Shown: positions 28,975 through 36,816 of the stretch, one piece after another
Position numbering within the stretch: the stretch's first letter is position 1
Layout of the letters: each line of letters opens with the position of its first letter
Assembly: GCA_947460245.1 (NCBI GenBank)
Contig: CANHGL010000010.1
Coordinates: 1 to 63,645 of the forward strand
Direction of reading: 5' to 3'
DNA length: 63,645 nucleotides
From: Sphingobacteriales bacterium
Lineage (GTDB): Bacteria > Bacteroidota > Bacteroidia > Chitinophagales > JADIYW01
Made by a program: the position numbers and the translations under genes
The notes under the pieces: generated by a model
Told to the model about the DNA's origin: nothing
Database searches by the model: none
Seen by the model: the letters and a program-made list of their open reading frames with translations, nothing else

Positions 28975-29013
28975 ATTAGTCATTAGCCACTAATGCTCTG
29001 ACTAATGACTAAT
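28975..29013 (-). other. Perfect 12-bp hairpin between tuf and tRNA-Trp
   Basis: ATTAGTCATTAG (28975-28986) pairs perfectly with CTAATGACTAAT (29002-29013) across a 15-nt loop. The stem base is 2 nt from the mature 5' end of tRNA-Trp and 14 nt after the tuf stop. There is no U-tract, so it looks like a processing or stability element rather than an intrinsic terminator. ACTAATG occurs three times in the same direction here. Confidence 0.6.
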
Positions 29014-29027
29014 GACGGATATATTTG

Positions 29028-30215
29028 TTATTTTAAAATCTCAGTAACCTGACCAGCTCCTACTGTTCTTCCACCCTCACGGATAGCGAACTTAAGACCT
29101 TTCTCTAATGCTACAGGGTAGATTAATTTAACAGTTAATGTTACATTATCTCCAGGCATAACCATTTCTACACCAGCAGGTAATTCAATTTCTCCTGTAA
29201 CGTCTGTAGTTCTTAAGTAGAATTGAGGACGGTACTTGTTGAAGAATGGTGTATGACGACCACCTTCATCTTTGCTTAAGATATAAACCTCACACTTAAA
29301 TTCAGTATGCGGCGTAACAGAACCTGGTTTACAGATAACCATACCACGTTTGATATCTGTCTTCTCAACACCTCTTAAAAGAACACCTACATTTTCACCA
29401 GCTTCACCGATATCTAATATTTTTCTAAACATTTCAACTCCTGTACAAGTAGAGGATATAGATTTCTCTTGTAATCCTACTAATTCTACTGGCTCACCAG
29501 TCTTCACTACACCTCTTTCAATTCTGCCTGTAGCAACAGTTCCTCTACCAGTGATAGAGAATACATCTTCTACCGGCATCAAAAACGGCTGATCGATTGG
29601 ACGTGGAGGTAATGGAATCCACTCATCCACTGCTTTCATTAACTCTTCAATTTGAGCTATACCTTCTGCATCGTCTTGTAATGCCTTAATAGCTGATCCC
29701 TTAATGATTGGTGTGTTATCACCATCATATCCTCTCTTAGATAATTCTTCACGGATATCCATTTCAACTAACTCTAATAGTTCCGGATCATCCACTAAAT
29801 CTACTTTATTCATAAAAACTACCATTTTTGGAACACCTACTTGTGCTGCCAATAAGATATGTTCTTTAGTTTGAGGCATTGGTCCATCTGTAGAAGCTAC
29901 CACTAAGATTGCTCCATCCATTTGAGCAGCACCCGTAATCATATTCTTAATATAATCCGCGTGACCTGGACAGTCTACGTGTGCGTAGTGTCTAGAAATT
30001 GTATTATACTCTACGTGAGCGGTATTAATCGTAATACCTCTTTCTTTTTCTTCTGGAGCAGCGTCAATAGAATCGTAATCTTTTTTTTCTGCTAAACCAG
30101 ATTTTGACAACACATAAGTGATTGCAGCAGTCAAGGTAGTCTTACCGTGGTCAACGTGACCAATTGTACCGATGTTAACGTGCGGCTTATCCTTAACAAA
30201 TTTTTCCTTAGCCAT
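29028..30215 (-). CDS. tuf: Elongation factor Tu
   Basis: EF-Tu delivers aminoacyl-tRNA to the ribosome. The 395 residues are full length, with G1 [11 protein letters not shown]3 [12 protein letters not shown]4 NKVD, the switch region [12 protein letters not shown], and barrel domains 2 and 3 ([33 protein letters not shown]). It lies between the tRNA cluster and tRNA-Trp and is likely read from the promoter before the tRNAs. It is the only tuf in the window. Confidence 0.99.
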   Translation of the reverse strand: MAKEKFVKDKPHVNIGTIGHVDHGKTTLTAAITYVLSKSGLAEKKDYDSIDAAPEEKERGITINTAHVEYNTISRHYAHVDCPGHADYIKNMITGAAQMDGAILVVASTDGPMPQTKEHILLAAQVGVPKMVVFMNKVDLVDDPELLELVEMDIREELSKRGYDGDNTPIIKGSAIKALQDDAEGIAQIEELMKAVDEWIPLPPRPIDQPFLMPVEDVFSITGRGTVATGRIERGVVKTGEPVELVGLQEKSISSTCTGVEMFRKILDIGEAGENVGVLLRGVEKTDIKRGMVICKPGSVTPHTEFKCEVYILSKDEGGRHTPFFNKYRPQFYLRTTDVTGEIELPAGVEMVMPGDNVTLTVKLIYPVALEKGLKFAIREGGRTVGAGQVTEILK

Positions 30216-30287
30216 GATTTCTTGTTTTTAAAAATTAAATAATTATTCGAATAAAAATTTAATGCTTTTCAGCACTATTTATTTTTG

Positions 30288-30359
<72 letters not shown>

Positions 30360-30412
30360 GATAGAGTTTGAGTGCTTATGTTCGCTTCATCAAACTACAA
30401 TTAGATTTTATG

Positions 30413-30485
30413 AGCGGAAGACGAGGTTCGAACCCGCGACCTACAGCTTGGAAGGCTGTCGCTCTACCAACTGAGCTACTTCCGC
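30413..30485 (-). tRNA. trnG: tRNA-Gly (TCC)
   Basis: Acceptor GCGGAAG/CTTCCGC, D-arm TAGCTCAGTTGGTAGAGC, anticodon stem ACAGC/GCTGT around CTTCCAA (anticodon TCC), T-loop TTCGAAC. 73 nt. Confidence 0.97.
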
Positions 30486-30589
30486 ATTTTAAGTCCGGAG
30501 TGCTAAATTACAGCACTTTCAAACTTTCTTTCCAATCTTTCTCTCTTTTAAAGAACTCTCTTATATTATAAACACGTAAACAATTCTAG

Positions 30590-30672
30590 TGGGCAAGGAT
30601 GGATTCGAACCACCGAACTCCGAAGAGGACAGATTTACAGTCTGTTGCCGTTGGCCACTTGGCTACTTACCC
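30590..30672 (-). tRNA. trnY: tRNA-Tyr (GTA)
   Basis: A class II tRNA with a long variable arm (CCTCTTCGGAG region). Acceptor GGGTAAG/CTTGCCC, anticodon loop CTGTAAA (anticodon GTA), T-loop TTCGAAT, discriminator A. 83 nt. Confidence 0.96.
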
Positions 30673-30686
30673 TGAATTGTAACTGG

Positions 30687-30760
30687 AGCCGATGGAGGGA
30701 TTCGAACCCCCGACCCGCTGATTACAAATCAGCTGCTCTGGCCAGCTGAGCTACATCGGC
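30687..30760 (-). tRNA. trnT: tRNA-Thr (TGT)
   Basis: Acceptor GCCGATG/CATCGGC, identical to that of the other tRNA-Thr. D-arm TAGCTCAGCTGGCCAGAGC, anticodon stem GCTGA/TCAGC around TTTGTAA (anticodon TGT), T-loop TTCGAAT. 74 nt. First gene after the promoter. Confidence 0.97.
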
Positions 30761-30825
30761 ACAAAACTCATTTATTTACAAGAACTTACATAGGAAAAAT
30801 ATAAATTCCTCCTAATTTCGGAGTG

Positions 30826-30857
30826 CAAATATACAATTAAATTCGGATTTTAGACAA
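30826..30857 (-). promoter_or_regulatory. Strong promoter of the tRNA-tuf-rpoBC supercluster
   Basis: Minus strand: TTG (30855-30857), 21 nt, TATATTTG (30826-30833), a full match to the Bacteroidota consensus. It lies 66 nt before tRNA-Thr(TGT). The leader contains a small CTCC/GGAG hairpin. No other perfect promoter was noted before tuf. Confidence 0.72.
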
Positions 30858-30927
30858 TTGTAGACAAAAATCTTACAGATTTATGATAATTTAAAATTAG
30901 ATTAACCGGGCATCACCCTTTAAGAAA

Positions 30928-30955
30928 AAATGCGGCCTTTAAGCCGCATTTATAA
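30928..30955 (-). terminator. Terminator of the xerC-hpf operon
   Basis: Stem AAATGCGGC / GCCGCATTT with a 6-nt loop and a T6 run on the minus strand, about 25 nt after the hpf stop. It separates hpf from the tRNA promoter. Confidence 0.9.
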
Positions 30956-30976
30956 AAAAGTCTCACTGGAATTCTC

Positions 30977-31267
30977 CTATCTAGACTTTAGCTTCTCTAT
31001 TTGTCTTCGGAGCGACTCAACGCCACGGTCAACAGCCTCTTCAAATTTTTTACTTTTCCCCTTTGCGACCAATGTATTTCCAGGTATATTAGTCTTGATT
31101 ATCACTACTTTATCCTTAATTTGAGTATTTAACTTTTCTAAGCTCAATACCACATCGGCATCAATAATTTTATCATAAAAGGTATCTAATTTATCCATTC
31201 TTCTACGGATAAAATCTTTTAAAGTCTGATCTGCATCGAAATGCAAGGTTTGGATTTGAATTTTCAT
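30977..31267 (-). CDS. hpf: Ribosome hibernation-promoting factor (short HPF/RaiA type)
   Basis: The 96-residue product has the HPF/RaiA fold: MKIQIQTLHFDADQTLKDFI, the central helix MDKLDTFYDKIIDADVVL, and ALEV-like strands, ending with a basic helix (ESLRRQIEKLKSR). It lacks the C-terminal dimerisation domain of long HPF, so it is the short form. It binds the 30S decoding region in stationary phase. It follows xerC by 11 bp and is presumably co-transcribed. Confidence 0.92.
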   Translation of the reverse strand: MKIQIQTLHFDADQTLKDFIRRRMDKLDTFYDKIIDADVVLSLEKLNTQIKDKVVIIKTNIPGNTLVAKGKSKKFEEAVDRGVESLRRQIEKLKSR

Positions 31268-31278
31268 GGGTTTAAATT

Positions 31279-32169
31279 TTAAGCTTTTGGATGGGCAATT
31301 TTATACACTTCCTTTAACTGCTCAATGGTGTTATGGGTATAAACCTGTGTTGAGGCCAAACTGGCATGTCCCAATAACTCCTTGATGTCGTTTAATTTAG
31401 CCCCATTATTACTCATGTGAGTAGCGAAGGAATGGCGCAACACATGGGGGCTTTTCTTTTCTGATGTACTACATAGGCTAATGTGTTTTTTAACTATTCT
31501 ATAAACGAAATTTGGATATAGTTGTTGCCCTTCATTTGTTAAAAAAATGAAAGAAGCTATGGGCATTTCTTTAAAATATTGTAATTGTAGTTTTCTGAAA
31601 TTTTGTAAAGCATCCGATAATTCCTTACCCAAGGGAATAAGACGCTGCTTATTCCCCTTACCAGTAACCTTAATCTGGCCAGATGAAAAATCAACAGTGG
31701 ACCAACCTAGATTTATTAACTCCTGACGACGCATTCCTGTAGAATACAATAAGTCTATTATTAGTCTTTCTTGTAAACCTGAAAATGAATCATTAAAGTA
31801 ATGCTCTGGATTTTTAAACAATGCAGCTATACTCTTCTGCTCCACAAATTTAGGAAGTCTCTCAGGAATCTTAGGGGTATTTATCTTATCCGCCGGATTA
31901 GATTTTATTCGACCTATTTTTTGATAGTATTTATAGAATGATTTTAGAGCTGAGATTTTTCTCTTTACGGAGGTTGGCTTATTTTTTTCGGTAACTAATT
32001 TTACCACCCATGCCCTCACTGCGTTATTACGAACCAGTAATAAATCCTCTAATTGAAACTCTGATTGTATAAAAGAAAAAAACTGTAGAATATCCGTTTT
32101 ATAGGACTCTACAGTTTTAGATGAATATCTTTTTTCGTACTTAAGGTAATTACTGAATGCTTCTACCAT
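31279..32169 (-). CDS. xerC: Tyrosine recombinase XerC/XerD
   Basis: The 296-residue site-specific recombinase resolves chromosome dimers at dif with its partner. The catalytic set is complete: R147 in GMRRQE, K171 in TGKGNKQR, H242 and R245 in HVLRHS, H268 in LGHAS, and nucleophile Y277 in TQVYTHN. The N-terminal SAM-like core-binding domain covers about 1-95. Its position between rpsU and hpf is typical for Bacteroidota chromosomes, so it is not an integrase of a mobile element. XerC rather than XerD is assumed from context. Confidence 0.92.
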   Translation of the reverse strand: MVEAFSNYLKYEKRYSSKTVESYKTDILQFFSFIQSEFQLEDLLLVRNNAVRAWVVKLVTEKNKPTSVKRKISALKSFYKYYQKIGRIKSNPADKINTPKIPERLPKFVEQKSIAALFKNPEHYFNDSFSGLQERLIIDLLYSTGMRRQELINLGWSTVDFSSGQIKVTGKGNKQRLIPLGKELSDALQNFRKLQLQYFKEMPIASFIFLTNEGQQLYPNFVYRIVKKHISLCSTSEKKSPHVLRHSFATHMSNNGAKLNDIKELLGHASLASTQVYTHNTIEQLKEVYKIAHPKA

Positions 32170-32233
32170 ATTAGTTAACTACTTATTCTTATTAAGATTA
32201 AGATAGCTAAAAAAAGTGAAACATGCAAATAAA

Positions 32234-32425
32234 TTAATCCTCCGTTCTGCGTAATTGCTCTATGTAGATGGCTTTCAAAACCTCTGTACGACGTTTAACA
32301 GAAGGAAGTGTAAATGCCTGACGGGCACGCAATTGCTTAATAACTCCAGCCTTTTCAAACTTCTTTTTAAAAACTTTCAACGCTCTGTCTAAGCTTTCTG
32401 ATTCTCTAGCATCAATGATTAACAT
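32234..32425 (-). CDS. rpsU: 30S ribosomal protein S21
   Basis: The 63-residue basic protein matches bS21 (MLIIDARESESLDRALKVFK; then KKFEKAG and RRTEVLKAIY). In Bacteroidota, bS21 with bS18 and bS6 is known to hold the anti-Shine-Dalgarno end of 16S rRNA away from mRNA. Here the rpsU leader of about 35 nt has only a weak purine stretch (AAAAGAGC) about 10 nt before the ATG, not an extended SD. It heads a likely rpsU-xerC-hpf group. Confidence 0.96.
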   Translation of the reverse strand: MLIIDARESESLDRALKVFKKKFEKAGVIKQLRARQAFTLPSVKRRTEVLKAIYIEQLRRTED

Positions 32426-32463
32426 AATTAAATAGCTCTTTTATTTTTTAAATATAGGAAGTG

Positions 32464-32471
32464 CAAAGATA
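32464..32471 (-). promoter_or_regulatory. -7 element of rpsU
   Basis: TATCTTTG on the minus strand, an exact TAnnTTTG match 38 nt before the rpsU ATG. The -33 box is not clear. Confidence 0.5.
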
Positions 32472-32500
32472 GGAATAATATTTAAAACTCTTTAAAATAT

Positions 32501-33649
32501 TTAAATATTTCCCTTCAGAATCTCTCTGCTAATAACCAGCTTCTGAATTTCTGAGGTACCTTCTCCAATCGTGCAAAGCTTAGCATCCCTGTAGAACTTC
32601 TCCACTGGAAAGTCTTTTATATATCCGTAACCACCAAGGATTTGTACAGCCTCACTAGCTACTTTGCAACAAATTTCTGAAGCGTAGTATTTAGCAAATG
32701 CTGATTGTTTAGTCACTTTCTCCCCTCTCATCAAAAGATCTGCCGCCTGATATGTTAAAAGTTTAGCAGCCTCTATTTGAGTAGCCATGTCCGCCAATTT
32801 AAATCCAATTGCTTGAAAATCAGCGATTGGCTTTCCAAATTGCTCTCTCTCCTTTGCATATTTTACAGCAGCTTCGAACGCACCGATAGCTATACTCAAA
32901 CTCAATGATGCTATGGATATCCTTCCGCCATCCAAAATCTTCATTGACTGAATAAACCCATCTCCAACCTGACCTAAAACATTTTCTTTAGGAATTCTGC
33001 AATTATCAAAGATCATCTCTGCAGTTTCTGAGCAACGCATACCCAATTTATTCTCTTTCTTGCCTCCACTAAAACCTGGTGTTCCACGCTCTACCACAAA
33101 AGCAGTCATACCGTGACTGTCCAACAACTCACCCGTTCTGGCGATTACTACAGCAATATGTCCACTTTTACCGTGTGTAATAAAATTCTTAGTGCCATTA
33201 ATCACCCAATCGTCGCCATCCTGAACAGCCACACACTTCATTCTTCCTGCATCAGAACCGGTATTAGGCTCTGTTAACCCCCAAGCACCTATCCACTCAC
33301 CTGAAGCCAATTTTGGCAGCCACTTTTTACGTTGCTCTTCATTTCCAAATTTATAAATATGGTTTGTGCAAAGTGAATTATGAGCTGCAACAGATAACGC
33401 TAAAGCACTATCTACTTTTCCTATCTCAATTAGAGCAGTTATATATTCATTATATCCCAAACCAGCACCGCCATAAGCTTCTGGAATTAAGATTCCCATC
33501 AAACCTAATTCTCCAAGCTGATGCAAGGTTTCCATTGGAAAATGCTGGGTTTCATCCCATTCTAACACAAATGGCCTGATATTTTTTTCTGCAAAATCTC
33601 TTACCGTTTGCGCAATCATTACCTCATTTTCCGAATACTCAAAATTCAT
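32501..33649 (-). CDS. Acyl-CoA dehydrogenase
   Basis: FAD-dependent dehydrogenase that introduces the alpha-beta double bond in acyl-CoA, for fatty acid or branched-chain amino acid breakdown. The 382 residues have the usual three domains. The family segments WGLTEPNTGSDAG (FAD contact), GGYGYIKDFPVEKFYRDAK and GEGTSEIQK (with the catalytic-base Glu position) are present. The last motifs fit the short-chain/butyryl group. The electron acceptor ETF genes are not in the window. It is monocistronic by spacing. Chain-length specificity cannot be read by eye. Confidence 0.93.
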   Translation of the reverse strand: MNFEYSENEVMIAQTVRDFAEKNIRPFVLEWDETQHFPMETLHQLGELGLMGILIPEAYGGAGLGYNEYITALIEIGKVDSALALSVAAHNSLCTNHIYKFGNEEQRKKWLPKLASGEWIGAWGLTEPNTGSDAGRMKCVAVQDGDDWVINGTKNFITHGKSGHIAVVIARTGELLDSHGMTAFVVERGTPGFSGGKKENKLGMRCSETAEMIFDNCRIPKENVLGQVGDGFIQSMKILDGGRISIASLSLSIAIGAFEAAVKYAKEREQFGKPIADFQAIGFKLADMATQIEAAKLLTYQAADLLMRGEKVTKQSAFAKYYASEICCKVASEAVQILGGYGYIKDFPVEKFYRDAKLCTIGEGTSEIQKLVISREILKGNI

Positions 33650-33717
33650 TTTTTATTATTTTATTTTAAAGATATAAATTTAATCAAGAATGAAGGATAA
33701 GGTTTAGAAACATACCA

Positions 33718-34395
33718 TTAATTTAAAGAAATATAGGGTACTATCTTGTCATAAACTTCAGGATGATCTCTTACGTAATACAACTGCTTTACATCTTCTA
33801 TTGTTTCAAATCCCCTTACTTTTGTTCTAAATCCTATAATCTGCTTAGCAAGAGTAGAAAAGAAATATGGATTAGCAGTCAACTCATCATAGCTCGCCTC
33901 ATTAATATTTATCTTATTGGCTTTAACTGGCTTTACGCTTAATTTTGACTTGAAATTATCAAAAACTGAATCTTCTATACCCCAGACATCTTTAATCTGA
34001 CTTACAGAATAAAACCCTCCCAGTTTATCTCTGAATTTTACAATCCTCTGAGAAAGCACCTTGCCGACACCATAAAGCTTTTCATAGTCCTCCACAGAAG
34101 CACTATTTATTTCAATTATAAAATCCTCTTTCCTACTCTTATACGAACTCTCCATTGAGGTTCCTGTAGAAACAGAATTGATCTGCTTTGGATAATTATA
34201 GCTGTTTTTAGCATTCTCTATCTGTACTTTAAGCTGATTAATTTTTTGAAGATCGGCCTTTGATAAAGATGTCTCAGTACTAAAACAGGACACAATATAT
34301 CTTTGAAATACAATGCTTAATATTAACAGCACAGACAAGAAAATAATCCCGTTACGCTCAAACCTGGAGAAACTTTTTGAAGAAGAGGCACTCAT
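33718..34395 (-). CDS. Membrane-anchored helix-hairpin-helix protein (ComEA-like repeats)
   Basis: Read from the ATG at 34395, the 225-residue product has an N-terminal membrane helix (GIIFLSVLLILSIVFQRYIV) and then at least two HhH units: IEINSASVEDYEKLYGVGKV (with LSQRIVKFRDKLGGF) and ININEASYDELTANPYFFST (with LAKQIIGFRTKVRGF). Such repeats bind DNA non-specifically in ComEA, although Bacteroidota proteins of this type are unstudied. A TTG nine bases upstream overlaps the -7 box. With comM and comF in the window, a role in DNA uptake is possible but unproved. Confidence 0.85.
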   Translation of the reverse strand: MSASSSKSFSRFERNGIIFLSVLLILSIVFQRYIVSCFSTETSLSKADLQKINQLKVQIENAKNSYNYPKQINSVSTGTSMESSYKSRKEDFIIEINSASVEDYEKLYGVGKVLSQRIVKFRDKLGGFYSVSQIKDVWGIEDSVFDNFKSKLSVKPVKANKININEASYDELTANPYFFSTLAKQIIGFRTKVRGFETIEDVKQLYYVRDHPEVYDKIVPYISLN

Positions 34396-34401
34396 CAAAA
34401 A

Positions 34402-34409
34402 CAAATATA
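34402..34409 (-). promoter_or_regulatory. -7 element close to the HhH gene start
   Basis: TATATTTG on the minus strand, 6 nt before the ATG. It begins inside the U-tract of the OmpA terminator, so one gene's terminator and the next gene's promoter are fused. Confidence 0.5.
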
Positions 34410-34410
34410 A

Positions 34411-34437
34411 AAAAAGGGCTGCAATTGCAGCCCTTTC
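34411..34437 (-). terminator. Terminator of the OmpA-type porin gene
   Basis: A perfect 24-nt palindrome AAAGGGCTGCAA/TTGCAGCCCTTT (34413-34436) followed on the minus strand by a T7 run, 18 nt after the stop codon. Confidence 0.92.
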
Positions 34438-34454
34438 TTATAATGAAGAATCTG

Positions 34455-35888
34455 TTACTTGAAAATCAAGTTAAATTCTACTCTTCTGTTTTGAGCTCTA
34501 CCTGCGGCAGTTTTATTAGAGTCTACCGGTTTAGTATCACCGTAACCTTCTGAAGCCAATCTGCCTGCAGCAATACCTTTGCTTACTAAGTAAGCAGCAG
34601 CAGCAGCAGCTCTATCGTGAGATAATTTCAGGTTAATCTCAGATTTACCCACATTGTCTGTATGACCGTCTACATTAACATTGTAGTAAGGATACTCATT
34701 TAAGATAGATACTACTTCATCTAAAATCTTAAATGAAACCGGTTTGATAACCGCCTTACCTGTTTCGAACTGTATTGCACGAGCAGCGAAAGCTAATCTC
34801 TTCTTAACTTCTTCTTTTACTTCTGGACAGCCTTTGTTAGATGAAGGACCAGCAGCCTCAGGACATTTGTCATCAGCATCTGCTACACCGTCACCATCCT
34901 TGTCTGGACAACCCTGAGCAGAAAATGCACCAGCAACATCCGGACATTTATCCTTATCATTTACAATTCCGTCGCCATCTCTATCTGGATTTGGGCAACC
35001 ACCAAATTGAGCAATACCTGCAGTAGTAGGACAAGCATCTTTAGCATCTGCTATACCATCTCCATCAGCATCAGGACAACCATTTAATGCTGCCAAACCT
35101 GCAACAGCAGGACATTCATCCTTACTATCTTCAACACCATCACCGTCAGTGTCAGGGCAACCGTTGAATTGAGCTGAACCAGCAACAGTAGGACAAGCAT
35201 CATCGATATCATAAACACCGTCAGCATCTGTATCTACAGGAACCTGAACAACTTCTTTTTTAGCTTCTTCAACTTCTTTGCCTTTTCCAAGGTCAACCAT
35301 TAAACCCAATCCAAAAAAGATGTGATCATTGTTATTTTTAACGGCAAAATTATAACCCCCGTTTATATTTAAAGCAAGGTTATTAGCAACTTTAAAGTTA
35401 ACACCTGCACCAACAGGGATACCAAAACCATTTACATTTTGCTGCTCAATTGGTGTTTGAGCCCAAGTACCTTGAATCTTAGCAAAAATATATGGAGCAA
35501 CAGCGGCATTTTCCTTTAATATATAGCCGTTATTAAATTTATAAGCCACTAAACCAGAATACAATACATTGTAAGAATTTACAGATGGTAGGGTTGAGCC
35601 CTGCAAACTGGTAGAGAATGCATAACTTCCGAAATCTAAACCAACAGCTACTGAAGAATTAAAATTTCTCCATACGCTTAATCTAGCACCATACCAGATT
35701 GGGTTTTTGAAAGCTGAAAGTTTTTTTGACGCAGGAGAATAGAAATCAGCAACTTCCATGCCTACACCAATACTCCATTTGTTGTTTCCAACTGCACTGT
35801 TAGTATTCTTAGCTGGTTTTTTAGCACCTAATGCTACTGAACCAACCAAAATAAGCAATGCATAAAATAGTACGATACCTTTTTTCAT
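34455..35888 (-). CDS. OmpA-family outer-membrane protein with five calcium-binding (TSP3-like) repeats
   Basis: The 477-residue product has a signal peptide (MKKGIVLFYALLILVGSVALG), an N-terminal eight-stranded barrel (about 35-205, ending GLGLMVDLGKG), five repeats of the form DxDxDGxxDxxDxCP...GCP (about 217-355), and a C-terminal OmpA peptidoglycan-binding domain (NVDGHTDNVGKSEINLKLSH; GDTKPVDSNKTAAGRAQNRR). The Asp-rich repeats bind calcium in thrombospondin. Such porins tie the outer membrane to the cell wall and are abundant in Bacteroidota. It is transcribed alone from a promoter about 55 nt upstream. Confidence 0.93.
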   Translation of the reverse strand: MKKGIVLFYALLILVGSVALGAKKPAKNTNSAVGNNKWSIGVGMEVADFYSPASKKLSAFKNPIWYGARLSVWRNFNSSVAVGLDFGSYAFSTSLQGSTLPSVNSYNVLYSGLVAYKFNNGYILKENAAVAPYIFAKIQGTWAQTPIEQQNVNGFGIPVGAGVNFKVANNLALNINGGYNFAVKNNNDHIFFGLGLMVDLGKGKEVEEAKKEVVQVPVDTDADGVYDIDDACPTVAGSAQFNGCPDTDGDGVEDSKDECPAVAGLAALNGCPDADGDGIADAKDACPTTAGIAQFGGCPNPDRDGDGIVNDKDKCPDVAGAFSAQGCPDKDGDGVADADDKCPEAAGPSSNKGCPEVKEEVKKRLAFAARAIQFETGKAVIKPVSFKILDEVVSILNEYPYYNVNVDGHTDNVGKSEINLKLSHDRAAAAAAYLVSKGIAAGRLASEGYGDTKPVDSNKTAAGRAQNRRVEFNLIFK

Positions 35889-35942
35889 AAAGACTTTGTT
35901 TTTAGTTATTTGTACAAAAATAATGTTAATTTATATTAATTC

Positions 35943-35950
35943 ACAAATTT
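35943..35950 (-). promoter_or_regulatory. -7 element of the OmpA porin gene
   Basis: TAAATTTG on the minus strand, 54 nt before the ATG. A TTTG lies 24 nt further upstream, slightly wider than consensus. The leader is AT-rich and I see no riboswitch in it. The remainder of the gap up to MarC (36178) is AT-rich without recognisable signals. Confidence 0.4.
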
Positions 35951-36178
35951 AGTTAACTTTTTTAGGATTTCATACCAAAATATACTAAAACACTGTTTCT
36001 GGCAATTTAATCTAAATAAAAAAGATTCATAAAAAATTATAAACTAATGATTTACTAATAGTTATATTAATATATGGGATATGTCATCCTAAAAAAAATA
36101 TAATCATATAGATATCATAACACATACAGGCTTGAAAGATTCTGCCTAATAAAGGATATTTACCATCAATAATTGATT

Positions 36179-36763
36179 ATGTCTATAGATTTAAAAGAAA
36201 TTGTATCCGTATCTCTCATACTATTTGCTATAATTGACGTTTTGGGTTCTATACCCGTTATCCTTGATATCAAATCAAGACTTGGCCATATCGATGCAAA
36301 ATACGCTACACTCGTTTCCGGTTTCATTATGATTGTCTTTCTTTTTGCTGGTAAAGAACTTCTTAAAGTAATTGGGATAGATGTTGCTTCGTTTTCATTA
36401 GCAGGTTCGATAGTGATATTCTTAGTAGGTTTAGAAATGACACTAAGTAGAGATATCTTTAAATCCGGAGGTACCTCTATAAAAAGTATTTCCGTAGTTC
36501 CCATTGCCTTCCCAATGATTGCCGGGGCAGGAACATTAACTACCTTACTTTCTTTGAGGTCTGAGTACAACGTAATTGTTATTCTCATCGCCATCCTAAT
36601 TAACCTTGGAATTATCTACTTGGTTATACGATTTATACCAAAAATTGGTCAACTGTTAGGAGAAACGGGTATAAATATCCTTAGAAAAGTTTTTGGGGTT
36701 ATCTTGCTTTCTATAGCTATTAAGCTTTTTTCCAAGAATTTAGCTATACTCTTTCATATGTGA
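36179..36763 (+). CDS. MarC family integral membrane protein
   Basis: From the ATG at 36179 the product is 194 residues with six hydrophobic segments. It matches the MarC/UPF0056 family: ILFAIIDVLGSIPVILDI in helix 1, and VVPIAFPMIAGAGTLTTLL in the middle. The family is widespread and of unknown function; the link of MarC to antibiotic resistance was later withdrawn. A TTG at 36173 would add two residues. It converges with the ABC ATPase gene; the 53-bp gap has only a weak inverted repeat. Confidence 0.88.
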   Translation: MSIDLKEIVSVSLILFAIIDVLGSIPVILDIKSRLGHIDAKYATLVSGFIMIVFLFAGKELLKVIGIDVASFSLAGSIVIFLVGLEMTLSRDIFKSGGTSIKSISVVPIAFPMIAGAGTLTTLLSLRSEYNVIVILIAILINLGIIYLVIRFIPKIGQLLGETGINILRKVFGVILLSIAIKLFSKNLAILFHM

Positions 36764-36816
36764 TGAGTGAGCATTAGAAGTCCCAATTCTTAATTTTGAG
36801 GTTAATGCTTAGTATT

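Noticed and set aside
30368-30571. 67-codon plus-strand frame across tRNA-Gly
   Set aside because: It is antisense to a clear tRNA gene; such frames are often mis-annotated as hypothetical proteins.
31279-32169. Tyrosine recombinase as a mark of an integrated element
   Set aside because: Gene order rpsU-xerC-hpf is that of the host chromosome, and no attachment repeats or phage genes are near; it is XerC.
35889-36178. Riboswitch or small RNA in the OmpA-marC gap
   Set aside because: The gap is AT-rich with no stable paired structure or conserved core that I recognise; only a -7 box was found.
36771-36815. Inverted repeat AGCATTA/TAATGCT between marC and the ABC gene as a terminator
   Set aside because: The loop is over 20 nt and the 7-bp stem is AT-rich with no proper U-tract.
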